NCBI RefSeq assembly: GCF_020405185.1
Contig: NZ_CP084463.1
Coordinates: 1,302,001 to 1,366,000 of the forward strand
Source: Halomicrobium salinisoli
GTDB lineage: Archaea; Halobacteriota; Halobacteria; Halobacteriales; Haloarculaceae
Direction of reading: 5' to 3'
DNA: 64,000 nucleotides
Positions within the stretch are counted from its first letter, which is position 1; the number at the start of each line of letters is the position of its first letter. The position numbers and the translations under genes are program-made. Under the pieces are notes generated by a model. That model searched no databases and was not told where the DNA came from. It was given only the letters and a program-made list of their open reading frames with translations. Of the stretch, positions 31,831 to 39,930 are shown one piece after another.

Positions 31831-33357
31831 GTGCTGACGAAGGACCTGCTCCGGGTCTCGCGGGCGGGCGGCGGCTATCAGCCGCAGTTCGCGAGCGCGG
31901 ACGACGAGCGGCTGGCCGCGCGCGTGATCGGAATCTATCAGGGTCACGTCGGCGAGCCCCGCGAGTCCCTCGACGCGGCGCTGACCGACCTGGAGCGGGA
32001 GGCCGACGACTTCAAACTGGTCCGCGGGTTCGCCAAGCTCGTCGACCGGGAGGCCACCTTCGAGACGCGCGCGCCGCTGCCGCCCGAGCGGGCCCGCAAG
32101 ACCGCCTTCGAGGCGGCCGAAGCGGTCGGCGTCGTCACCGACGGGGACCGGACCGCCGCGCTGGAGCGGGCGGCCGACCGACTGGGGAGCGACCCGGCGG
32201 CCGTCGAGGCGTCGCTGTACGCCGACCGCGAGAAGCGACAGGTCCTGGCGAGCGTCGAGCCCCGCTGGGATCCGGAGCAACTCCGCCGCCAGTATAACCT
32301 CTCGCTTGCTCAGACGGCCCTCTTCGACGCCACCGAGGTCCGCGTCCGCTCGGACGACCCGACGACGCTCGTCTCCGCGGTCAAGCGGCTGCGCCTGATG
32401 TACGAGGTCCGGCGGACCGGCGACGGCCGGGCGGTCGTCGTCACCGGTCCCGACGCGCTGTTCCGATCCACCCGGCGCTACGGGACGCGGTTCGCCCGGC
32501 TCCTGCGGTCCGTCGCCGCGAACGCCGGCGAGTGGCGACTGGCCGCGACCGTCGACGACCGCGGGACCGACCGGGAGATGGTCCTGACAGACGCGGACGT
32601 GTCGGTCCCCGGCGTCGAGCCGGTGACCGAGGTCACCTTCGACAGCGGCGTCGAGGCGGACTTCGCCGCCCGCTTCGACGCGCTGGACCTCGACTGGGCC
32701 CTGACCCGGGAGCCAGAGCCGCTGGCGGCCGGCGAGGGCGTCGTCGTCCCCGACTTCGCGTTCGACTACGCGCCCGGGGGCGACCCGGACACGGGCCCGG
32801 ACTACCGGATCTTCTTCGAGATCATGGGCTTCTGGACGCCGGAGTACGTCGAGAAGAAGCTCTCGCGGCTCGCCGACCTGGAGGACGTCGAGATGCTCGT
32901 CGCCGTCGACGAGAGCCTCGGCGTCGGCGAGGCCATCGAGGCCCGCGACCACCGCGCCGTCCCCTACTCGGGAACGGTCCGGGTGAAGGACGTCCGGGAC
33001 GCGCTGCGCCGGTACGAGGAGCGCCTGGAGGCCGAGAGCGCGGCCGCCCTCCCCGGGGAGCTGGTCCCCGAAGCGAACGTCGTGACCCTCGACGAGCTGG
33101 CGGGCGACCGCGGCGTCAGCGAGAGCGCCGTCGAGGACGTCGCCGTCCCCGAGCACGAGCGGATCGGCCGGACGCTGGTCAGGCCCGCCGTGCTCGACGA
33201 CCTCGCGGGCGAGATCGAGAGCGGGATGTCGCTCTCGGCCGCGGAGGACCGTCTCGAAGAGAAGGGGATCAGCGACAGCGGCGCCGCGCTGTCGCGGCTG
33301 GGGTACGAGGTCGAGTGGGACGGACTCAGCGGCGGGACGCTGCGCGAGAAGCAGTAG
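31831..33357 (+). CDS. Bax1-type nuclease (DUF790)
   Basis: A 508-residue protein starting at GTG 31831 with MLTKDLLRVSRAGGGYQPQF, the DUF790 hallmark. The first 240 residues hold helical and beta domains; the nuclease core (about 300-400) shows a PD-(D/E)xK-like arrangement: VVVPDFAFDYAPGG, then FFEIMGFWTPEYVEKK. The C-terminal 120 residues include a helix-hairpin segment (SLSAAEDRLEEKGISDSGAA). Bax1 pairs with XPB (26174-27529) in archaeal DNA repair, cutting near the bubble. Usually next to XPB; here split from it by four or five membrane-protein genes. Confidence 0.88.
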   Translation: MLTKDLLRVSRAGGGYQPQFASADDERLAARVIGIYQGHVGEPRESLDAALTDLEREADDFKLVRGFAKLVDREATFETRAPLPPERARKTAFEAAEAVGVVTDGDRTAALERAADRLGSDPAAVEASLYADREKRQVLASVEPRWDPEQLRRQYNLSLAQTALFDATEVRVRSDDPTTLVSAVKRLRLMYEVRRTGDGRAVVVTGPDALFRSTRRYGTRFARLLRSVAANAGEWRLAATVDDRGTDREMVLTDADVSVPGVEPVTEVTFDSGVEADFAARFDALDLDWALTREPEPLAAGEGVVVPDFAFDYAPGGDPDTGPDYRIFFEIMGFWTPEYVEKKLSRLADLEDVEMLVAVDESLGVGEAIEARDHRAVPYSGTVRVKDVRDALRRYEERLEAESAAALPGELVPEANVVTLDELAGDRGVSESAVEDVAVPEHERIGRTLVRPAVLDDLAGEIESGMSLSAAEDRLEEKGISDSGAALSRLGYEVEWDGLSGGTLREKQ

Positions 33358-33378
33358 GCCGACCCGACTGGCGAGAGT

Positions 33379-34461
33379 TCACCGCTCGCTCCCCACCGGC
33401 CACTGCCACGCCTGCGACTGGACGACGCCGAGAATCTTCCGTCGGCGATCGGCCGTCTCCTCGAGGACGTCCGCGAACTCCGCGTCGGAGACCGTCGGCA
33501 CCCCCCGCTCGCGAATCCGGTCGAGGTCGGGTCCCTCCGGCGGCTGGTCGGCGGACTCGACCGGGAGGGTGTACACCGATCTGAGGTAGTCCTCGACGCT
33601 CGAGCGGCCGGTCTCCAGCAGCGGTTCGCTCGGGCGGTCCTCCGGCGGGACGCCGAACCGAAGGACGGTCAGCGCGTCGTCGAAGATGGCGACGGCCAGC
33701 GGCGCCGCGTATCGCTGTTCGGCGCTCCGGTAATAGTGGAGGATCGGGTAGGCGTTGTGGTGGGACGCGATCTTGGTCAGCTGGGACGCGAACTCGTCTA
33801 TCGGCAGGTCGTGTTCCTCGAAGTCGTCGCCGTCCCACCCGGTCGTGGCGAACGCCTCGCCGTCCGTTGCGACGCCGCGGACGCTGCCCGCGAACGACCG
33901 CTTCTGGACGACGGCCTGGAGGACGTTGATGACGTACGTGATGCCGAGCGTCACGAGCACCATCCCGCTGCCGTTCGTCAGCGCCGTCGCGATCTGCCAG
34001 GGGCCGCTCGCGGGCGAGAAGTCGCCGTTCCCCATCGTGAACATCGTGTAGGCGACGAAGTATATCCGTCCCGTCCAGCTGACGGGCCCGGGACCGCGCG
34101 TGTAGTTGAGCGCGTCCGCGCCGCTGGCGAAGACGAGCACCCACCCGCCCCAGAGTAGCCCGACCCACATTGCGAGCGTCAGCGTCAGCACCAACGGTCC
34201 CGAGAGGCTCAGGACGCGTGACCGCCCCTGTCCGAAGGCCCGAAGCCCGCGCCACGTTCCGGCCATCAGCGACGACGTCAGCGGCCCCGCGCCGCCGTCG
34301 ACCCACAGCGTCGTCCAGAGCACGTCCAGGACGCCGGCGCCGATGAGAGCGACGCCGAGAACGAGGGAGAGCCACTGCGTGCCGCCGGAGCCCTGGAGGA
34401 CGGGCGACGACACCTGACTGACGAGGGTAGAGACTACAGTGGGGATGAGAGCGGGGTCCAT
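33379..34461 (-). CDS. Two-pore-helix type ion channel protein
   Basis: A 360-residue protein with four to five hydrophobic segments (about 30-52, 88-112, 132-142 pore, 160-182). The pore loop YTMFTMGNGDFSP (139-150) corresponds to the T-x-G-Y-G-D filter of K+ channels, but has MGNGD in place of VGYGD. The cytosolic C-terminal half (about 185-360) is helical and acidic with no RCK/TrkA signature. It may conduct K+ or other cations. Its 3' end faces Bax1 at 21 bp. Confidence 0.75.
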   Translation of the reverse strand: MDPALIPTVVSTLVSQVSSPVLQGSGGTQWLSLVLGVALIGAGVLDVLWTTLWVDGGAGPLTSSLMAGTWRGLRAFGQGRSRVLSLSGPLVLTLTLAMWVGLLWGGWVLVFASGADALNYTRGPGPVSWTGRIYFVAYTMFTMGNGDFSPASGPWQIATALTNGSGMVLVTLGITYVINVLQAVVQKRSFAGSVRGVATDGEAFATTGWDGDDFEEHDLPIDEFASQLTKIASHHNAYPILHYYRSAEQRYAAPLAVAIFDDALTVLRFGVPPEDRPSEPLLETGRSSVEDYLRSVYTLPVESADQPPEGPDLDRIRERGVPTVSDAEFADVLEETADRRRKILGVVQSQAWQWPVGSER

Positions 34462-35074
34462 GCTGACGTCACTCGCGGACGCCCTTCCGGGTCACCCTGC
34501 GACCCCGGGTCGTCGCGTTCCTCCAGAGGGCCGAGCGCAGACACCTGTCGACGTCGACGTGTCGTCCGACCGTTCGCAGGAGGCACCGAAGCACCTGCGG
34601 TCCAGTCGAGGCGTACTGCGGTCCGCGAGTCTCCGTCGTTCCCTTCTCCCGGGACGTCTCCCTCCGCTCGCCGTAGCGCAGAAAATCGAGGGATCGGTCG
34701 ACCATTGTACGGCAAACTGTTCGTTCGCCGAACACTTAGTCGACAGGCTGGCCGACCGCTCCTTCGCGCGTCTTCAGACGCACGGGCGGTCGCAGGGACG
34801 CGTGTGCGACTCGGATACGACAGACTCGATCCACGACTCCTGATCGAACGCGTACGCGTCGGGGCGGACGACGGTCCGGATCCGGCCAGAAGCGGAACCG
34901 GCGCGCTATTGCGGCGGCCCCCGCTTCTGGACGCCTGCGAACCCGTCGTCCGACGACGCCTTCGCGTTCGCGCTGCGGGCGTTCGGACTCGCCGCACCGG
35001 AGCGCGAGCGGAGGAGCGGGCGACGACCGGACCATCCCCGCTCCTTATGGGATCGCCGGGCGTCAGGCCGGACG
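34462..35074. other. Intergenic region, no gene seen
   Basis: 613 bp between divergent channel and Lrp genes. Frames are open by virtue of high GC, but the peptides are Arg-rich and not haloarchaeal in composition. It contains an inverted repeat TGTTCG-TTCGC-CGAACA (34718-34734), which shares GTTC/GAAC elements with the dabB operator, and a CTTATG box at 35044-35049 about 28 nt before the Lrp gene. Confidence 0.6.
35044..35049 (+). promoter_or_regulatory. Probable TATA box of the Lrp gene
   Basis: CTTATG within CTCCTTATGGG, centred about 28 nt before ATG 35075. The spacing suits a leaderless transcript. Confidence 0.4.
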
Positions 35075-35542
35075 ATGGACTACGAACTCGACGACGTCGA
35101 CAGGGAGATCCTCCACGCGCTCCAGGAGGACGCTCGCAGTCTCTCGTCCGGCGAGATAGCGGAGCGGACCGATGCCTCGTCGAGTACGGTGCGCAAGCGG
35201 ATCCAGCGGCTGGAGTCGGAGGAGGTCATCAAGGGCTACAGCGCAGACATCGACTACCAGCAGTCGGGGCATCCGCTCCGGATGCTGCTGTTCTGCACGG
35301 CGCCGATCCCGGAGCGGGGCGAGCTGATCGAGGACGTCCTCGAGATCTCGGGCGTCGTCTCGGTCCAGGAGCTGGTGACCGGCGAGGAGAACCTCTTGGT
35401 GACCGTCGTCGGGGAGAACGACGGGGACATCACGCCGGTGGCCCAGGAGCTGCTGGACATGGGCGTGACCGTCGCCGACGAGGTCCTCGTCCGAAGCCAC
35501 GAGACCACGCCGTTCGGCGGGTTCTCCTCCTCGGAGGAGTGA
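35075..35542 (+). CDS. Lrp/AsnC family transcriptional regulator
   Basis: A 155-residue protein: HTH domain (5-60; LDDVDREILHALQEDAR, then SSSTVRKRIQRLESEEVIKGYSADIDY) and a RAM ligand-binding domain (about 68-142; VVSVQELVTGEENLLVTVVG). Family members form dimers to octamers and respond to amino acids or other small molecules. It lies 350 bp upstream of dabBA in the same direction, and a symmetric multi-site operator sits before dabB, so it is the best candidate regulator of carbon uptake. Inference from position only. Confidence 0.9.
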   Translation: MDYELDDVDREILHALQEDARSLSSGEIAERTDASSSTVRKRIQRLESEEVIKGYSADIDYQQSGHPLRMLLFCTAPIPERGELIEDVLEISGVVSVQELVTGEENLLVTVVGENDGDITPVAQELLDMGVTVADEVLVRSHETTPFGGFSSSEE

Positions 35543-35744
35543 CCGGCGGAGACGGCTGATCGGCCGGCGGTCCTCGGGCGCGCGTCGTGAAGTGAACGCG
35601 ACGCTGGTTTCGACCCTTCAGCCGCTGCTACGCGCGGGGACGGCCCCGTCCGAGATACCCCCGAGGTCCCGTCGACGAGTCTGACCCCCAGCCGACCGTC
35701 GGGTCGCACCGACCGACGACCGACCTGCCACGCGTTACCATAAT

Positions 35745-35782
35745 GTTCTTTCACACGGTTCCGCCGAACGTTTTGATCGAAC
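35745..35782. promoter_or_regulatory. Two-tier symmetric operator before dabB
   Basis: The layout is GTTC-N9-GTTC-CGCC-GAAC-N9-GAAC, exactly symmetric about 35763.5 (outer pair 35745-35748 and 35779-35782, inner pair 35758-35761 and 35766-35769). The 17-nt arms match at 12 positions. It ends 8 bp before the TATA box. The outer and inner half-sites are 13 bp apart, just over one helical turn. It suits an Lrp-type oligomer binding next to the promoter. Confidence 0.55.
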
Positions 35783-35790
35783 AGAAACCA

Positions 35791-35796
35791 TTATAA
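35791..35796 (+). promoter_or_regulatory. TATA box of dabBA
   Basis: TTATAA, the only clear box in the 350-bp gap. Transcription would begin near 35818-35822, giving a leader of about 75 nt to ATG 35895 or about 18 nt to ATG 35838. Confidence 0.5.
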
Positions 35797-35894
35797 CCAG
35801 TTCGTTCGCTATGATGTGTTGAAGCGACCACACCGTGATGGACCGCCGGCCCAGACGGCCGGCGACGAACGCCCGTCCGGGACGAGACCTCACG

Positions 35895-37406
35895 ATGACC
35901 GACAACACACGTCCGAACGACGCCGTACCGCTCTCGGAAGCGACGACATCGTCGAGCCCGCTCGTCCCGCGAGCGTCGACGTGGCTGGTCTGGGGGCTGT
36001 TCCTGCTGGCCGCGGGGCTGCTCGCCGCGACGACGGCGGGCGGCTACGAGCCGACGGTCCCCGGGCCGTTCGCCGTCGACGGGCTGACCGCGCTCATGTG
36101 GGCCGTCGTCGCCTTCTTCAGCGGCATCGTCCACAGCTACTCCCGCCGCTACATGGCCGGCGACGAGCGCGTCGAGGGCTTCTTCGCCCGCGTGCTCGGG
36201 TTCACGCTCGCGGTGATGACGATGGCCGCGGCCGACCACCTCGCGCTGTTCGTCGCGGCGTGGCTGGCGATGGGCCTCCTGATGGCGTCGCTCATCGGCC
36301 ACGACCGCGAGTGGAACCAGGCGAGGGCCGCCGCGGGGCTCGCGCGCCGCTACTTCGTCGCCTCAAGCGGGCTCCTCGCCGTCGCTGCGGCGATCCTGGC
36401 GTGGACGACGGGCGCGACGACGGTCACGGGGGTCCTCGAAGCGGTCGACGGGATTCCGACGACGGCCGCGCTCGCGGCCGCCGGCTGCCTGGTCCTCGCG
36501 GCGATGATCCAGTCGGCGCTGCTGCCCTTCCACCGCTGGCTGCTCTCGTCGATGACCGCGCCCACGCCGGCGTCCGCGCTGATGCACGCCGGGTTCGTCA
36601 ACGCCGGCGGCGTCCTGCTGACCCGGTTCGCGCCGGTGTTCGCCGATCGGATCGGCGTCATGTCCGCGATCGTCGCCGTCGGCGCCGTCAGCGCGCTCGC
36701 CGGCCAGGCGATGTTGCTCGTCCAGTCCGACGTCAAGCGCACGCTCGGGACCTCCACCGTCGCCCAGATGGGCTTCATGATCCTGCAGGCCGGGCTGGGC
36801 TTTTTCGCCGCCGCGATCACGCACCTCGTCCTCCACGGGTTCTACAAGGCCTACCTGTTCCTCTCCTCGGGCGCGGCCGTCGAGCAGACCGCGCCGACGG
36901 CGAGCTACGGGGACGGACGCGGCCTGCCGGCGCTGGCCGTCGCTGGCCTGACCGCCGTCGGCGGCGGCGCGCTGTTCGCCGCTCTCACCGGCAAGGGGAT
37001 CACGTTCGACGGCGGCGTCGCCCTGACGTTCGACAGCGGCCTCGTCCTGACGCTGGTCGTCGTCCTCACGACCCTGCACGCCACGCGGGACGTCCTCCGG
37101 CGGACGAAGCTGTCGCCGATCGTCAGGCTCGCCGCCACGCCGCTGGTCGTCCTGTCCGCGATCGGCGTCTACGGCCTGCTGTTCGAGGCGATCTCGACGG
37201 TGCTGGCCGACGTTCCGATGTACTCGGCGCCGACGGAACTGACGGTCGTCCACGGCGCCGTCGCCGCCCTGTTCGTCGCCGGCTACGCGGTCACGGACCT
37301 CGGCTGGCACCGGTCCAGCCGGCGGCTCTACGTGACGCTGCTGAACCTCTCGCAACCGAACCCGGACACCGTTCTCACCCGCACGGAGGACTACGATGAC
37401 GCGTAA
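35895..37406 (+). CDS. dabB: DabB, proton-conducting subunit of inorganic carbon transporter
   Basis: A 503-residue membrane protein of the NuoL/MrpA (proton-conducting antiporter) family with 13-14 helices. Typical features: HSYSRRYMAGDERVEGFF (end of helix 3), the key Lys region and PAPTPASALMHAGFVNAGG-like segment (here MTAPTPASALMHAGFVNAGG), and QSDVKRTLGTSTVAQMGFM. It lacks any Nuo gene neighbours and is followed with an 11-nt overlap by dabA, which identifies it as the DabB partner. It would couple ion flow to CO2 hydration by DabA. ATG 35895 is preferred; an in-frame ATG at 35838 would add a basic, Arg-rich tail. Confidence 0.9.
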   Translation: MTDNTRPNDAVPLSEATTSSSPLVPRASTWLVWGLFLLAAGLLAATTAGGYEPTVPGPFAVDGLTALMWAVVAFFSGIVHSYSRRYMAGDERVEGFFARVLGFTLAVMTMAAADHLALFVAAWLAMGLLMASLIGHDREWNQARAAAGLARRYFVASSGLLAVAAAILAWTTGATTVTGVLEAVDGIPTTAALAAAGCLVLAAMIQSALLPFHRWLLSSMTAPTPASALMHAGFVNAGGVLLTRFAPVFADRIGVMSAIVAVGAVSALAGQAMLLVQSDVKRTLGTSTVAQMGFMILQAGLGFFAAAITHLVLHGFYKAYLFLSSGAAVEQTAPTASYGDGRGLPALAVAGLTAVGGGALFAALTGKGITFDGGVALTFDSGLVLTLVVVLTTLHATRDVLRRTKLSPIVRLAATPLVVLSAIGVYGLLFEAISTVLADVPMYSAPTELTVVHGAVAALFVAGYAVTDLGWHRSSRRLYVTLLNLSQPNPDTVLTRTEDYDDA

Positions 37407-39852
37407 CGACCCCATCGACGACTGCATCGCACGCGCGGCCGAGACGGTCGGCACGGTCTGGCCGCTGCACTCGTTCGTCACGGCCAACCCGCTGGCCGGG
37501 CTCGAGGACCGGCCGTTCCACCGGGCCGTCTCGGAGGCCGAGGACCTGTTCGGCGGCCGCGGCTACCCGCACCCCTCCGTCTTCCGGCAGGCGTGGGAGA
37601 CCGGTCAGATCGATCCCGGGGTGCTGCGCGAGGAACTCGACGCTCACGGCTTCGACGGCGAGCCGGAGGCGCTTTTAGAGGAGATGGCCGCGAGCGAGGC
37701 GGAAGCTGACTCCGGGGACGACGGCTCCGACTCCCCCACCGACGAGGTCGACCGCGTCCTCTCGAAGTGGCTGGCCGCCTTCCTCGATCAGGGGCAGGCC
37801 GAGTGGGCGATGCCCGACCGCGAGGCGGGCTTCTACGCCGCCTGGCGCGAACTGGCGCCCCACGACGGCGACGTCCCGGGCTGCCAGCGCGCGTCCGACC
37901 TCCCCGAGACCGCGACCGAGGCGCTGGAGGCGGCGCTGGACGGACTCCCCGAGGACCGCTGGGAAGACGTCTTCGAGCACCACCTCGCCGCGCTGCCCGG
38001 CTGGACCGGCCTCGTCAAGCAGCGCGAGGACGCCGACGCCGACCCGTGGCAGGACGAGTGTCCCGTCTCGCTGCGCGAGTACCTGGCGGTGCGCCTGACG
38101 CTGGCCGACCTGCTCGGGGCGCCGATCGAGCCCGCGGAGACACCCGGCGACGTCGACGACGCCGACGAGGCCCCCCTCGAGGAGGTCTGGCTGAGCGCGT
38201 GGGAGAAGAGCTACCGCGACCGGCTCGTCGGCGGCCTCGACGACGACGTCGAGGAGTCTTCGGCGGGATCCGACGGCTCGCGCCCGGACGCCCAGCTCGT
38301 GTTCTGCATCGACACGCGCTCGGAGATCATCCGCCGGCACATCGAGGCCGCGGGTCCCTACGACACGCACGGCTACGCCGGCTTCTTCGGCGTCCCGATG
38401 CGCTACGAGGGCTACGACTCGGACGTCGCCGTCGACGCCTGCCCGCCCATCGTCGACCCGGAGCATCGGGTCCACGACCGGCCGGCCGAGGACTGCCGGG
38501 GCGACGCGTCGGCGTACGACGGCTGGCGCCACCTGGTCTCCGCGGGGCGCAAGCACCTGAAGTCGCTCAAGACCAACGTGGCCGCGGCGTTCACCTTCGT
38601 CGAGGGCGCCGGGAGCGCCTACGGCGCCGCGATGGCCGGCCGGACGCTGCTGCCCGCCGCCGTCCACGACCTGACCGACGCCGTCGACGAGCGGACGCCG
38701 GACCCACACGAGTTCTGTGCGCCGACGGTCGACAGCGAGACTCGCCCGGAAGGCGAGTCTCGGACGGGAACGGGGAGCGCAGCGACCCGTGACGAGGCCC
38801 ACGCCGACGGCGGCCTGCCGACGGGGATGACACTCGAGGAGAAGGCGAGCTACGCCGAGGCCGCCTTCGACCTCATGGGCTGGGAGTCGTTCGCCCGCCT
38901 GGTCGTGTTCACCGGCCACGCGAGCGAGACGACGAACAACCCGTTCGACGCGAGCCTGGACTGCGGCGCCTGCGCCGGCAACCCCGGCGGCCCCAGCGCC
39001 CGCGTGCTCGCCGAGATCTGCAACGACCCCGAGGTCAGGTCGGCTCTGCGCGACCGCGGGCACGATATCCCGCAGGACACCGTCTTCCTCGCCGCCGAGC
39101 ACAACACGACGACCGACGAGATCACGCTGTTCGACGACGACGTGCCGGCGAGCCACGAGGAAGACGTCGACGGCCTCCGCGAGGACCTGGCCGAGGCCCG
39201 CGCCGCCGCGGCGGCCGAGCGCACCGAGTCGATGCGGACCGGCCGCGACGACGGCGTCCGCGAGACCGAGCGCCGCGCCGCCGACTGGGCGGAGACCCGC
39301 CCCGAGTGGGGGCTGGCCGGCAACGCATCCTTCGTCATCGGCCCGCGCGAACTGACCGAGGACCGCGACCTGGACGGCCGCGCGTTCCTGCACTCCTACG
39401 ACTGGAGCACGGACCCCGACGGCGACGCGCTGGAGGCGATCATGACGGGCCCGCTCGTCGTCACGCAGTGGATCAACAACCAGTACTACTTCGCCACCGT
39501 CGACAACGCCGTCTACGGGAGCGGCTCGAAGGTCACCCAGAACCCCGTGGGGAACGTCGGCGTCTACCAGGGCAACGGCGGCGACGTCATGACCGGACTC
39601 CCGCTCCAGTCGCTCAAGGTCGACGACGACCAGCCGTACCACCAGCCGCTCCGGCTGACTGCAGTCATCCACGCCCCGGTCGACCGGGTCGAGGAGATCC
39701 TCCAGCGCCACGAGGAGGTCGCACAGCTGATCGACAACGGCTGGCTGCGCCTGACCGTGGTCGATCCCGAGCAGGACAACGAACCCGTCCACTACCAGGG
39801 CGACCTGGAGTGGGACGCCGAACCGCAGAAGGTCGCGGCGATCGCGGACTGA
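37396..39852 (+). CDS. dabA: DabA (DUF2309), carbonic anhydrase-like subunit of inorganic carbon transporter
   Basis: An 818-residue cytosolic protein of the DUF2309/UPF0753 family. Zinc and active-site residues known from bacterial DabA are all present with the same spacing: C304 and D306 (VFCIDTRSE), H508 (GHASETTNNPF) and C523 (LDCGACAGNPGG). The N-terminus WPLHSFVTANPLAG is also typical. Together with DabB it converts CO2 into bicarbonate in an energy-driven, one-way reaction. The gene overlaps dabB by 11 nt. Residues about 447-465 form a surface loop encoded by two DNA hairpins (38736-38790), a likely late insertion. Confidence 0.93.
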   Translation: MTRNDPIDDCIARAAETVGTVWPLHSFVTANPLAGLEDRPFHRAVSEAEDLFGGRGYPHPSVFRQAWETGQIDPGVLREELDAHGFDGEPEALLEEMAASEAEADSGDDGSDSPTDEVDRVLSKWLAAFLDQGQAEWAMPDREAGFYAAWRELAPHDGDVPGCQRASDLPETATEALEAALDGLPEDRWEDVFEHHLAALPGWTGLVKQREDADADPWQDECPVSLREYLAVRLTLADLLGAPIEPAETPGDVDDADEAPLEEVWLSAWEKSYRDRLVGGLDDDVEESSAGSDGSRPDAQLVFCIDTRSEIIRRHIEAAGPYDTHGYAGFFGVPMRYEGYDSDVAVDACPPIVDPEHRVHDRPAEDCRGDASAYDGWRHLVSAGRKHLKSLKTNVAAAFTFVEGAGSAYGAAMAGRTLLPAAVHDLTDAVDERTPDPHEFCAPTVDSETRPEGESRTGTGSAATRDEAHADGGLPTGMTLEEKASYAEAAFDLMGWESFARLVVFTGHASETTNNPFDASLDCGACAGNPGGPSARVLAEICNDPEVRSALRDRGHDIPQDTVFLAAEHNTTTDEITLFDDDVPASHEEDVDGLREDLAEARAAAAAERTESMRTGRDDGVRETERRAADWAETRPEWGLAGNASFVIGPRELTEDRDLDGRAFLHSYDWSTDPDGDALEAIMTGPLVVTQWINNQYYFATVDNAVYGSGSKVTQNPVGNVGVYQGNGGDVMTGLPLQSLKVDDDQPYHQPLRLTAVIHAPVDRVEEILQRHEEVAQLIDNGWLRLTVVDPEQDNEPVHYQGDLEWDAEPQKVAAIAD
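38736..38790 (+). repeat. Hairpin element within dabA coding sequence
   Basis: Two adjacent hairpins: 38736-38762, a perfect 11-bp stem (CGAGACTCGCC/GGCGAGTCTCG) with a 5-nt loop; and 38770-38790, a 5-bp stem with the loop GAGCGCAGCGA, the same loop consensus as the array after dnaK. It translates in frame into a polar segment between DSETRPEGES and the following AATRDEA, in a region away from the active-site motifs. Confidence 0.75.
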
Positions 39853-39930
39853 CGACGCGCCGGACGGCGAAACCGCCGTCCCGCCGTCCGCAGCCTGACT
39901 GTTTTCCGTGCGCGCGCGGACCGTTCACGT

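Noticed and set aside
34705..35559. Long plus-strand open frame covering the Lrp gene
   Set aside because: Arg-rich product in a second frame of a well-supported regulator gene; an artefact of high GC.
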